From assembly GCA_964058845.1 (NCBI GenBank), contig CAXKVR010000273.1, forward strand, positions 124,001 to 188,000: 64,000 bases of DNA, read 5' to 3'. The translations under genes and the position numbers were made by a program. The notes under the pieces are model-generated. The model saw only the letters and a list, made by a program, of their open reading frames with translations. It was not told the DNA's origin and ran no database searches. Positions 36,006 through 47,462 of this stretch are shown piece after piece. Source of the DNA: Carex sylvatica. Taxonomy: Eukaryota; Streptophyta; Magnoliopsida; Poales; Cyperaceae. The number at the start of each line of letters is the position of its first letter. Position 1 is the first letter of the stretch.

Positions 36006-39000
36006 CCTCTGATTTTCCAATGACACAAATTGAATAGCTATGAAGTACAATGTACTCTTAATGTGATACATTCTGATCAAATCCAAGGTTGATTTATGCT
36101 TGGATAAGAATATTCGACTCCCTTTTTCTCTCTCTTACCATTGCTACGGGAGAGGTAGACTTACCAGAATTTATTCAATGGTATCCAAAATCCAAATTCT
36201 AACTGGCATTTATTAATAATGTGAAGGGATAAAGCTAATTCCTTGGTGTCCTTAATTTTTCCAAAATAAAAATAAAATTCTAAATTATTAAACCCTATGT
36301 TTTTTTCTTCTTCTGAAGCCTCCAGCAATGGTTGGAGTACTGCCCTAAAGGGAAGAGCCCAACATGTCCCATGTGTAAGCAGTCATGTGGGACCCACCAC
36401 AAACCAACTCGTCTATACTTCCAGTCCACCGCCACTGACGGTGGGCCCACCCAGCCCTCATCTGCCTTTTGTCCTGGTTTCAGTTCTGATGCTGAGAAAC
36501 TGACTGAAGTGGTGGCCAGGCTGGAGAAGAAGAACTTGGCTTTGGCTGAGATGGCGGAGGCCATGAAAACCCATACAAAGAAACTAACTGAGGAGGTATG
36601 GTGCTTTACAAGTTAACCAACCAATTGCTCTAAGAGCTTAAACTGCTAGGATAGGCATTGATTTGGTTTTATACTACTAATATAATGTTGTACAGTTGTA
36701 CTTTGGAAATGCTTTGCTGCTGATTTTGATAAAAGATTTTTTTTGGCTGGTGTTGATAATGATTGCTATTACATAACTAGGATTTGAAGGTCATTAACCG
36801 ACACAAGATTATTTTTTCTCTTTTGCCCTCTTTGCTTTTTAGGTTTTGTTTAATTGCATGTGTGAGGTGTAATGCTTATAACATAATAATCCCTTATACA
36901 TAAAGTTCTAGTATGTTTCTCATTAAAAAAAAAAAAAGCAAAAGAAGCAGCATATAACAAGCTTTTTTTTTTTTTTCTTTTCTTTTTTATTAAAGTGGGA
37001 ATTTTCCCACCGATTCCCATTGAACCAAAAAGATACATTGTGGGTACCAAACATCTGGTATCAGTTACAAAAAGAAACATACCAGTACATCTAAAAAAAA
37101 ATTAAGCAGCAGTTTTCTACAACAAAAAAGGCCCAGAAACACGTCAAAAGCTTTTTACTACTAAAATGAGCTTAAAATCAAGTCCATATCCAGCCCTTGG
37201 TACCACTGCCAGCTCCCTCTTTGCTGTACCTGTTGATATCTGTGCTGGTAGCTCCTTCACAGCACATGGCAAGAGAAGTGTGAGTTTAATGGGAACAATC
37301 ACCTTTGATTTTGCACCAAAATGAACCCAAGACAATTATTTTAGCACCTAATGACCTCAGGGATTTTACCAAAGGCCTCCTAAAACAAACTTAATTTCTT
37401 TCAAGCCATATAATCCAAAGAACTGCCCCAATAATTAGTTCAGCAAAAAAAATTATCTTTTAGAGGGAGTTGAGCATCAATAAGCTATAGATTTTCTATA
37501 GATGAACAGTAAATCTGAAACCATTAAAAGATGCAATCCAGTCCCAAATTGCAAAAGCAATTGGACAATTAACGAAAAGGTGATCTACTGTTTCTGGTTG
37601 ATCACAGAATGGACATGAAACTGCTCCAGACAAACCACTTTTGGACAAATTAACTTTTGTCAGAATGGACAAGCTTTTTGTAATCGAGTAATTGCTAAGA
37701 ATGCATAGTTACATAGATATGGTTGTCATTAGCATGCTTGGTGAATGGTGATTGTATGCTTGTTGGCTTTCAGCTTCAAGTGTCTCGGGAGTTGGTAAAG
37801 AGTGAGAAAGCTAGAATGGAAGATTTGAAGAAAGAGAAACAGAATATGCAGCATCTTCTCAATGTAAAAGTGGAGGTAATTTTGTCCGTAATCTATGAAG
37901 GGTTGTAATTTCAGTTGGCATGTAAAAATTCATCTAAGCTCTGAATAAGCACAATTTAGCAAACCAAACTGCCTTTATATAATTTTGCATCAAAAGAGCT
38001 CATCAAACAAAGAGAGAAAACATAAAAGCAAGTAAAAAAGTGACCAATGTAGCATATTTTCTGCATCCAGTTATACAACCTGATACTTTATATTTCTTCA
38101 TTTTGTTTTTTATTTGGCCTTGTTATAGTATCACAGTGTAAACTTTATAGGAAGTTTCAAGAAAGACCATGGAATGTAATAAGTTACAAGAGAAGAGCTT
38201 GGCTTTGGCCAAAGAGCTGGCTGCACTCAAACTGTATGATAAAATGCCTCTGAAATTGCTCTGATTCCTTTTTAGTCTTTATTTGCAATTATTAATTGAA
38301 CTCTATGGGTTTGCAGATCAACAGATATGAACCTCGGGGAAGAAGAGATTGTGAAGTTCGCATATCTTGGCCACTCAAATAATCCTGAAAGTGCTGTAGA
38401 TGTCTTGAAAAGATCTCTTGCCATGAGGAACAAGTATGCCATTTTTTCATATTCAATATTGGCAAACAGTATCTATTTCACATTTAATGTAGTGAAGTCT
38501 CCATAGATATAATTTTCATGGAGTAGTTATATTCCGAATTGTTTGGATGTGTAAAAATATAGGAAAGAGAAGTGTATATGTAATTTTACAAATTTGCCCC
38601 TGTGTTTCCTACTAAAGATTAGAACCCGTTATTATCTTTCTTAACTATATTGACATCCTGAACTTGCACTTCATTTATACTATATTGACATCCTGAATTG
38701 GCACTTCATTTATACTATATTGACATCCTGAACTGGCACTTTGTTTATTATTATTTTTTTTCATCATTTTAGATTTTGTTAGCTGGTAAAATACACTTGC
38801 AAATTCTTAACTATAATCTATTTGCTTGCCCATAGTTCAAATTATTTGCCCATGTTGACATCATTTCCCAAAATTTCTAAAAAATGCCGAGACAAGAAAT
38901 ATCAAAACATAAATGATATCACATGTGAGACTTCCAGACTATCCATTTTTACTCATTACCTTCCTCAATACAAATAAACAATGAAGCAAAGGAGGTCATT

Positions 39001-40315
39001 TGACATGCTTATAAGTACATTGAAAAATCATACTATTTTACCTTTTGTATGCGGACAGGAGCTATAAAGAGCTAATGACACAATGCAATATTCTCGGGAG
39101 ATCAGAGTCACGCTTACAACATAAGCTTGAGAAGGCTAAAGATCAATTTAAGAAATTAAAGGTATAGATGAACTTATTTTTATTTTGTTATTCTCTCCAT
39201 TGAGGACAGAAGTTAATATAACTTACAGAGATTATTTCTTTCGAGACATCACCATGAGTCCTGTAAATTGTAGCATTTTGTTTCTTGGTCAATATAGATA
39301 CAGTTATTGGAACTAGAGAAGGAGAACGAAGAAAGACAAAATGCTATGCTGAGAGATCTAAAACATTCCAAGAAGTTGAAAGCTGAAGGGAAGTACACTA
39401 GTTCAATGAGAAGTTGTACAGTTGAAGCTATCAATTTAGAAGATGATCCTGATGTTATAGATACTGAAGAACTTTTGGGCCGCAAACCAAGGGCAATGAA
39501 CAATAGTCCCGTGCTTTCAAATAGGAACTTAACAATTGAGCAGTTGGATATGGAGCAAGAGACTTCTCCTTTTGAAGCCAAGAATGGAGAAGAAAACAAC
39601 AGCAAGGAGAACTTAGCGGAGCCTCTGGCAAGGCCAAGTTCAAATTGGGTGAAGGGAATATCTCTAATAGAAGGAATCAACAAACAACCGACTTCTATTG
39701 CAGCACCTCAGAACGAGGTTGAAATTCACAAGCCATATTCTGTCATTGGTAAGACATGGAATAAAGTTTTCATCGACCAAAGAGAGGATAGAAATGATTT
39801 TGTTTTTGATGTGAAATTTTGGTACACTGTTTGAAATGCTGCAGAAGTATGGCAGTTTTCCTGCAAATGTTGAGATAGATTATAATTGGCATCAGTGTAC
39901 CATACTAATGGGGCAACAGCTGCTTTTAACTTTCCCTTTTACATTTCGTAGATAATTTGCACCCTCCAAAATGGACAACTGGTACTGGAGGGATAATTAG
40001 AAGTACATCAAAATGGTGCAAAAGAGATGCAAAAACTGAAGCAAATGGAGATTTGATTTCAGTTGGACCTGATGGCAGAGGTGGAAGAGTCAAAGTGCTT
40101 CGATCTGCAAATCAATTTCAAGTTAGTTAATACAATCAATTTCAAGTTAGTTAATACTGGTATCACAACCTACCCACTGGTGGTATCTATTCATTATTTT
40201 GTTTCATTATTTATAGTGGGATGCTAAGACAAAAACTCCATTATCACGGTCTCAACAGAAGGTTGAAGCCAAGGGCAGTCAATTTCAGATAGAGCATTTT
40301 TTCAGCAAGAAATGA
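35824..40315 (+). CDS. TRAIP: TRAIP-like RING E3 ubiquitin ligase with C-terminal PIP box
   Basis: Nine exons: 35824-35969, 36319-36595, 37774-37875, 38151-38233, 38317-38433, 39059-39161, 39298-39748, 39952-40121, 40217-40315; 515 residues, all phases closing. The RING is C3H2C3 (Cys21, Cys24, Cys41, His43, His46, Cys49, Cys65, Cys68), split by intron 1 inside Cys49. A long charged coiled coil follows (about 105-300). The last residues hold Q505-F-Q-I508-E-H-F511-F512, a canonical PCNA-interacting PIP box, as vertebrate TRAIP also carries at its C-terminus. TRAIP ubiquitinates replisome and DNA-protein-crosslink substrates in the nucleus, and the same role is likely here. The shorter divergent paralogue lies at 21,983. 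Intron 1 holds a 24-base C run, intron 2 a LINE scrap, intron 5 a 35-bp tandem repeat, and the donor of exon 8 is duplicated. Exon 7 could also start at 39,304. Confidence 0.9.
35984..36007. repeat. 24-base poly-C run in intron 1 of the long TRAIP gene
   Basis: An uninterrupted C run follows a CT strip just inside the 5' splice site of intron 1. G/C homopolymers of this length are uncommon in AT-rich plant DNA. The opposite strand could form G-quadruplex structures. Its true length may be uncertain because such runs are error-prone in sequencing. Confidence 0.95.
37080..37690 (-). pseudogene. LINE remnant (zf-RVT domain) inside intron 2 of the long TRAIP gene
   Basis: Read on the minus strand, 37,631-37,531 encodes CPFCDQPETVDHLFVNCPIA followed by FAIWDW. 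This is the Cys-x2-Cys ... His ... Cys zinc-binding pattern of the zf-RVT domain found after reverse transcriptase in plant LINEs. The remainder toward 37,080 is in broken frames. It lies opposite to the host gene. Confidence 0.7.
38644..38748. repeat. 35-bp tandem repeat, three units, in intron 5 of the long TRAIP gene
   Basis: Units starting ACTATATTGACATCCTGAA lie at 38,644, 38,679 and 38,714, with a few substitutions between them (ACTTGC, ATTGGC, ACTGGC). Intronic, with no coding role. Confidence 0.85.
40110..40157. repeat. 24-bp tandem duplication covering a 5' splice site
   Basis: Two identical 24-base units (40,110-40,133 and 40,134-40,157) each contain the sequence CAATTTCAA|GTTAGTTAATAC. 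The first GT at 40,122 is the donor of exon 8 that keeps the frame open. The second at 40,146 would add 24 bases with an in-frame TAA (GTT AGT TAA) and remove the last exon. Confidence 0.9.
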
Positions 40316-40998
40316 AGAGATGTGTAGCAAAATATTTTCTGTAGGCAACAGCACAAGTTGATGCGGGGTACCTGATTTCTGTTGCAAAAGCATATTTTCC
40401 TACTTATGTGATATCTATGTCGGTCAAGTATGTTAAGCAAATATCACAAGACAGTTGTAACTTGGAAGTGCAATGCAAAGAAGAATCCTACCTACTTCAG
40501 CTGATTAAGATATCGCTCTACGTATGGGATATGCATATTTAAATTGACTAAATGGTATCAACCAAATGTTAAAACAGGCAATTTTTGTACATGCTCCCTT
40601 TGTGCACTTTGAAATTCGTGCAGTGAAATATGCCGGGTTCTCTTTTTGCACATTTAAATTCGTCCCAATGCTCTAGGCGAGCACTGGAGATCGGCCTCTT
40701 GGGTAGCAAAGGAAAGGAAGAATTTAGAATATGTACAGTAGTACCTGCAAGTCAGAACCCATACAAGATGTCTTCTTGCATGTTTCGTACTAGATACAGA
40801 ATGCAAAAATCTATAAACACATAAATTAGGCAGTCAGCAATTTACGAATACGATATTACATTTGTTTTTTGAATTATCATTCTTCCAAACCATCTATGCA
40901 AAACAGTTGAGTTAGCTAAAATGGTACGACAGTGGCACAGTGCTACTTCTGAAAAACATGGTAAAACCAAAACATTTCATAATGCCGTATTTTTATAA
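40316..40998. other. 3' flank of the long TRAIP gene
   Basis: Probably the 3' untranslated region and spacer. The ORF at 40,630-40,824 shows no motif. No further gene is seen. Confidence 0.45.
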
Positions 40999-41417
40999 GA
41001 GGAGGGTTGAAATGCCTTCATTTTTTGTACCTCCATTGTGTCTTCATTTTTTAAAACTTTAATAACTCAAAATGTAAAACTTAAAAGTCAAAATAAAACT
41101 GTTAGATATGATCTATGTTATTTTCTCTCTGAATTTATAAAAAATTATTACATTTCAATTTTATTTTTATGTGAATTAATAGGTTCAAATATCAACGTCT
41201 AGAAATCATCCACCTTAGTGCGTTTTTTACAAGTCTTTAATGACAATCAAAATAAACTTGAAATGTTATAATTTTTTATATGTGCATAGATAAAATGATG
41301 TAGATCATATCAAATGGTTTTATTTTGACTTTTAAGTTTTAAATTTTGAATTATTAAAGTTTTTAAAAATAGAGGTATAGTGGAGACACAAAAAATGAAG
41401 GCATTTGAACCCTTCTC
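40999..41417. mobile_element. Fold-back element FB15 (type C core) with a 9-bp flanking repeat
   Basis: The left end GAGGAGGGTTGAAATGCC and right end GGCATTTGAACCCTTCTC pair with two mismatches. The arms continue through TTCATTTTTTGTACCTCCA and AAAACTTAAAAGTCAAAATA. The nine bases TTTTTATAA lie immediately outside both ends, which looks like a target-site duplication. Very close relative of FB14. Confidence 0.85.
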
Positions 41418-41516
41418 TTTTTATAAATCAATTTTGTTAGTACAATCTATCTTTTTTTTCTGGAAATTTTTTGTTAGTACAATCAGACTTGATTTATCCT
41501 CTGCAAAGTTCAAAAT

Positions 41517-41925
41517 TCAGGCATTTTTCTGGAGGGTTTCAATAGCTTTTTGTGGGTCATTTGCAACATTTCCATACATCTTTACCAACTTATGGAATAA
41601 AACCTCGGAAAGTTTGATTCTTTCAAGTTTCACCCTTCCTAATAGGGTTTCCACCTCATCAAACTTGCTAGCAAACGTGAGTTTGTCAATTAACAATTCA
41701 TAAAGAGCTTCATTGGGCTTGTAATTAATCCGAGTCGTTTCCTTATGAAAAGCGAGCATTAGCAAATCAGGGTTTCTTATATGAGACAAAATCTCAAGGA
41801 TTTCATTTGGAGATAGCCAATCTTTGTGGTATAATCTCGTGCAATTCGACTTGGATAGTGTTGAGAAGTGATATTTGGAATTTAATGGTTGGTTAGAACA
41901 GGTAAATATACCAGTTTCTGTTTGA
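41517..41925 (-). pseudogene. Truncated P-class pentatricopeptide repeat (PPR) gene
   Basis: The minus-strand frame encodes the characteristic N-terminal region of a P-class PPR protein: WLSPNEILEILSHIRNPDLL, YKPNEALYELLIDKLTFASK, FDEVETLLGRVKLERIKLSE, then LFHKLVKMYGNVANDPQKAI. It stops at ETLQKNA, just where the first repeats would follow. Intact members continue for several hundred residues, and nothing similar follows before FB15 at 41,417. Upstream, similarity fades near 41,925. PPR proteins bind organellar RNA; this copy is very unlikely to work. Confidence 0.75.
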
Positions 41926-43045
41926 GAGAGGACGCCATAAATTGTTGGATTCAGGGGCAGATGCAGGATTTTCGTTAGCAAAAAAAATATCAAATCGGGT
42001 TTAAATAGCTTATCGAATTTAAATTTATTAACTAATTGGATACTCGATAAAAAAATAATGTTTTGACTTATATTTTTCAATACCCTGACTTATAATTTAT
42101 AATTAATATTACCAGTCATAATTCAAAAAAATTATTTTGATTTTAACACTAAATTTAACCCGAATTACAAATCAAACATTCAGATGGGAACAAAAAAATT
42201 TTCAGCAAGAGACAAAGTTGATCGGTACTAATAAATCACTATTAAAACTCAAAATTCACGAGAGACAGCTGCCCCTGTGCTACAGTAGATCCGCTCTTGA
42301 TTGAATTGTTGCTGTGTACTCTGAAATTTGGAGAAGGAAACCCACCGCCACCGGCGTCAGGTTTTTAAGTAAACTGGGCCAGATAAACTCTAACATCTGG
42401 CCTGTTATCGGCCCAGTTAGGGATCCAGATAGCGATTAGACCGGAGACTTAAAACGATAGAACAGATCACAGACGTAAATTATATCTTGATCATTTGACT
42501 GTTCGATTTTCCTTTTTCTTCATTTCAGATCCCTCGACTTTTTTTTTTTGTTTTTGAGTGAAAGATCCCTCGACTTACAGGGCTGACGGGATGAAAGGAT
42601 GAAAGAGCAGGCTGACGGAATTCAGACCAAATTCAATTCAATGTCAGTCGCAACTGTTCGATATGCATTCGCACAATTTTTTTTTTGAGATATGTACAGA
42701 TCAATTAACGGCATTTATAAGAATAAATAATAACATAATCTTATAAGAATAATTTAGTCTCTTAATTAATACCACTCATCTACTTATTTAACTGCTATCA
42801 ATCACTAATACTTTAAATTAATCTAATATCGGTTTTAAGTAAAAGGCTCCAATTGGCACAAAATAAAGAAAGGAAGAAAAAACAAGCGAAAAACTAATCA
42901 AGTAGATGGAGACAGAAGTAGAGTAGCAAATGATTTTTTGACGATTGTCTCGCTTTTATTGGATCGGATTCCATCTGTACTTTGAAAAACCGTTCGGGAT
43001 TGTTCTTTGTTTCTTTGGTTGGCGTCTGTCATCGAATTCATATCA
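41926..43045. other. Spacer between the PPR fragment and the reductase gene
   Basis: A stretch near 41,950-42,240 (TGCAGGATTTTCGTTAGCAA, AAATTATTTTGATTTTAACA) has a word layout also seen at 14,575-14,830, so it is probably a shared dispersed repeat. No gene is supported. A T run lies at 42,540. Confidence 0.4.
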
Positions 43046-43200
43046 GCTGAGGTAACAGAGCTTTTGAGTTTAGATCGACCGTCCGATCTTCTTTGGCCGT
43101 GCATTCCAATTTCCACATTTCCACCTCGAGCAGAATTGGCCCGGATTCTGATCGGACGGTCCGGATTAAAAGTCAAATATTCTGTTACCTTAGAGGGTGC
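43046..43200. repeat. Group C hairpin in the reductase promoter region
   Basis: GAGGTAACAGAGCTTTTGAG with GATCGACCGTCCGATC on the left pairs with GATCGGACGGTCCGGATT and ATATTCTGTTACCTTA on the right, giving an imperfect hairpin of about 150 bases. It lies about 260 bases before the start codon, followed by a CT-rich strip. Confidence 0.6.
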
Positions 43201-43457
43201 GGACTCTCTCGCTCTCTCTATCTCTCCCCTTCGCGGCCTTTCGCGCCTTAGATAGTCAGTGACCTCTGAACTCGTCGAAACCTAATCAAATCCGCTCTAA
43301 AATAATTGAAACTATTGATTGCAGGATTATTTAATCATCGCTTTAATGGCGTCAGGTCAATCTCTCTCTCAAACCCCATCTTCGACTCCGATAAAAAAGC
43401 TACAGCGAGTAATTTTGCTTTCGTTTGTTTTGCAAGTGAGCAGCATTTCTCAGGCGA

Positions 43458-46400
43458 ATGGCGAGCTCAATCTCTTCCTCTTATTCCCATTACGCTTTGA
43501 AGCACCGAGTTGTAGGCACGCCTCGTATTTCGAGAAGATCTTTTGCTGTTTCCGCCTCCAAGATTTCTAATGAGAATCGCGAGTGAGCTACTTTTTCTTC
43601 TCTCCTTTGTGTTTTTTTTTCTACATTTGCATATGTACACTTATCTAATTGAATATTGTTTCAAACTCTGAAAGTTAGATGATACTCATTTTCCTTGTCT
43701 TTTGTTTTGTATTTAGATATTCTGAAGTAGGGAAAACAAATTAATGGTTAATCCGGAGTTAAGTTCCATACAAAAACTACTAATTTTTTTTTTTTTTCAT
43801 AAACTAAAGTAAGGCTTATAATTGCAGATAGTAGTGTCATACTGTACAAAAGTAATGGTTTGGGGGATGTAAGAAATAATAATTGGACATTTATTTTAAT
43901 GAAAATTGCAGATTTGTGATTGTTGGCGGAGGAAATGCTGCAGGATATGCGGCTAGAACTTTTGTTGAGCATGGATTGGCCGATGGCCGACTATGCATTG
44001 TTACTAAAGAGGTCTATTTATCAACTTCCTATTTTACCCTGTAAACTTTAGGTTATGCCGTTCACTTCTCGTCAACAAATGATCAAACTGACCTTGCTTC
44101 TTCACTATATGATATATGAGAAATATGGACGACATCCTCCTTTTCTGTATTTTGAGATTTCTGGAGTATTAAGGAAGATTGCCCAAAAGTTTACTTTTTC
44201 TTGTATCCTTACTTTCCATTTTGTCTCTGTATTTCTTATATCTCCTTTTGTTTTTATCTTTGAAAATGCAGGCTGTTGCACCATATGAGAGACCGGCATT
44301 AACCAAAGGCTACTTGTTTCCTCTGGATAAGAAACCAGCACGCTTACCTGTGAGAAAATGCTTAAATTTATGCTCTGTTTACCAGTAACATTGATATTTA
44401 TCAGTACCCAAATTAATGAAGGTTCTAAAACTGTTATTAGACCACCAAGTATTTTCTAATCTTAATTTATCTTATCTACTTATTTACAAAGCTGAGTTGG
44501 TACAGGGTTTTCATACATGTGTTGGCTCTGGGGGAGACAGGCAAGACCCAGAATGGTACCAGAAGCATGGTATAGAGGTACATGTCAATGGTTTCTCTTT
44601 ATTCATATAAAATCCGTCATGCCAAATAGGTTTTGCTTGTCTTATATTTTTGACATGATATGCATATGTATAAATAAGGTGTTGTATGAAGATCCAGTAA
44701 TATCTTTTGATAGCAATACACAAACTGTGGCAACATCATCGGGGAAAACAATCAAATATGGATCTCTAATAATTTCAACTGGTTGTGGTTCTGCGAGGTA
44801 CAGTTTTTCTTGTCAAAACTTATTCTTCTCTACAATTTTTTTTCTTTTTTTTCTCAATAATCTGTCTGCTGTTTAGGTTATTAAAGTAAATTCAATTTCA
44901 GGTTTCCAGAGAAAATTGGTGGGAATTTACCAGGTGTTCATTATATACGTGATGTAGCTGATGCTGATTCACTAATTTCTTCATTGGTAATTATTTTTTA
45001 AGCTCCATCCATTAAATAAATTAAATTCCCTCTATTTATTGGTTTTTCTAAAGCTTTTGTTATTGATCACTTTTCTTTTACTTTTCTTAGCAAAAATCTA
45101 AAAAGGTGGTGATTATTGGTGGAGGTTATATTGGCATGGAAGTGGCTGCTGCTACTACTGGCTGGAACCTTGATACGACTGTAAGTATCAACTATTTCCT
45201 TCACTTTTTTAGGCCTAAAGATGAAAGATGTATTATTTCTCTTAAGTGCCATTTGACTACAAATATTGATTTCTCTATCGCATGTTTCTATTCGCAAGGC
45301 TTTCATTGGTACTTTGATTCACTAATCTATTAAATTGCCCAAATGAGTAAAATGATCCTAGTAATATATATGTTGTTGTGCAAGGCAAATACTGTATTGT
45401 CCCCAATGATATACATGATAAATTTCCAATATGTAATGTACAAATTTTGTGGTTGTATTGTCCCCAATGATTTAGAGTCTTTGGTTATTAACACTAATGT
45501 GGTTGTATTGTCTCTAATAATTTGAGTCTTTGGTAACCAGGTAATATTCCCAGAGGACCACATAATGTCAAGGCTCTTTACACCTTCTATTGCGCATAGA
45601 TATGAAGAGCTTTACGAAAGTAAAGGTGTCAAGATCATGAAGGTATTACAATTTTTGCTGCCCTAAGCCTGGTATTGATTGTTACCAAATAACAATAGAA
45701 GCCTTTTTGTTATCAAATTAAGTAGATTCTTAATCTGAACTTCTCTTTTTAAACCAGGGGTCACTTATTGAAAAATTGGAAGCTGGGGCAGATGGAAGAG
45801 TGGCAAATGTGGTACTTAAAAATGGATCTGTGGTGGAAGCTGATACGGTATGGCTTTTAATAGTATCATAAATCTTTTTCTTTTTTGAAAGGCGCAAGAA
45901 AATAAAGGGGTAGAGGGATGACAAGAATAAGATAAACTATCTTTTTGATATTGATAGCCGTTATATTTCCTTATCATACTAGGCAACCTTTTTAACAATA
46001 ATTGATTTTTTCTCTACAAATGTGGAAGTCCTTTTTACTCTGTGTTCTTGACAAACTAAGGTAATGATAATTCTTAATTTTTGTTTGACTATAGGTAATT
46101 GTGGGCATTGGAGCAAAACCAGCTGTCAGCCCCTTTGAGTCAGTTGGATTGAACACGACTGTCGGTGGAATACAGGTTTGCAGTATAGACATCAAATTCT
46201 GATTATGTAAATTGATCAGGGATTCCTTTATACCATGTGTAAGAAGTTGATATGAATTTATCATTTGGTTTTTCAGGTTGATTCTTTATTCCGTAGTAAT
46301 GTACCTGGCATATTTGCAACTGGTGATGTGGCGGCATTTCCATTGAAGGTACATTGTGCTTTATTATTATTATTTATTATTTTATTCCATAATAGTTAGG

Positions 46401-47415
46401 TTTATATTATTAATAACTCGTGTTCTTTTGTTCTGGGAAGATATACAACAGGATGACACGAGTAGAGCATGTTGACCATGCTCGCAAGTCAGCACAGCAC
46501 TGTGTCAAGTCTCTCCTTACTGCCTACACTGAACCGTATGCTTGCTGTTATTTATATAGTTCAGTTTACTTAGTCGTCTTCTTCTTCTTCTTCAAAGCCT
46601 TTATTCCCAAACAAGTTGGGGTAGGCTAGAAATGAAACTCAACCGGAATCAACAACACAAGGACTTCCGAGGAGGTCACCCATCCTAGTACTACTCTTGC
46701 CCAATTCATGAGGGTTTCATTTCCATAAAGAGTCTGTTTTTTTACCGCTGGCTCACCAAGCCTATCACGAACCCTCTTGTTTTTTCAGTTGACTTTGTGA
46801 AAAGAAGTAGGAGTTTTGTATTTGCAAACAAACAGCCTGGACAACAATTACTCTAAAGTATCTTGTTTGCCTGTGGAACTAGACAAATATGGTCTTGTTT
46901 TTATCTTCGCAAATAACCATTGCTTATTTCAATATTCTTCTCTCAACAAGTACCGCTGAATAGGATTAATGAATTAGTGAAATTATCCAACTTATTTGGA
47001 AGAGATTTGATTCAGAGGAAATATAAAAATTTGATAGATTGCTAAATAATGTTCACGAAAAGTAGCTTTTTGTTTGTCAATTTGATATACTAATATTTTG
47101 AGTTATTGTCATAACTCACGATTTATTTACTTTCCTTATATTAATGACTATTATTGATTTCCCGTGATCCAGATATGACTACCTGCCGTATTTCTACTCG
47201 AGAATATTTGAGTACGAAGGAAGTACCAGGAAAGTATGGTGGCAGTTTTATGGAGATAATGGTAAAATTAAATAATAATCTAATTAGTTGTACATATTCC
47301 TCTTTACAAAATGGATATTAAAAAACATTGTTGTGATTTGTGCAGTTGGTGAAACAGTAGAGATCGGAAATTTTGATCCGAAGTTAGCTACTTTTTGGAT
47401 TGACTCTGGTATTCT

Positions 47416-47462
<47 letters not shown>

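Noticed and set aside
43319..43570. Alternative N-terminus for MDAR starting MASGQSLSQTPSS
   Set aside because: It is in a different frame from the reductase, and no splice choice I tried brings it into frame.
46653..46702. A functional 5S rRNA gene
   Set aside because: Only about 50 of 120 bases are present, inside an intron, with unrelated DNA on both sides.
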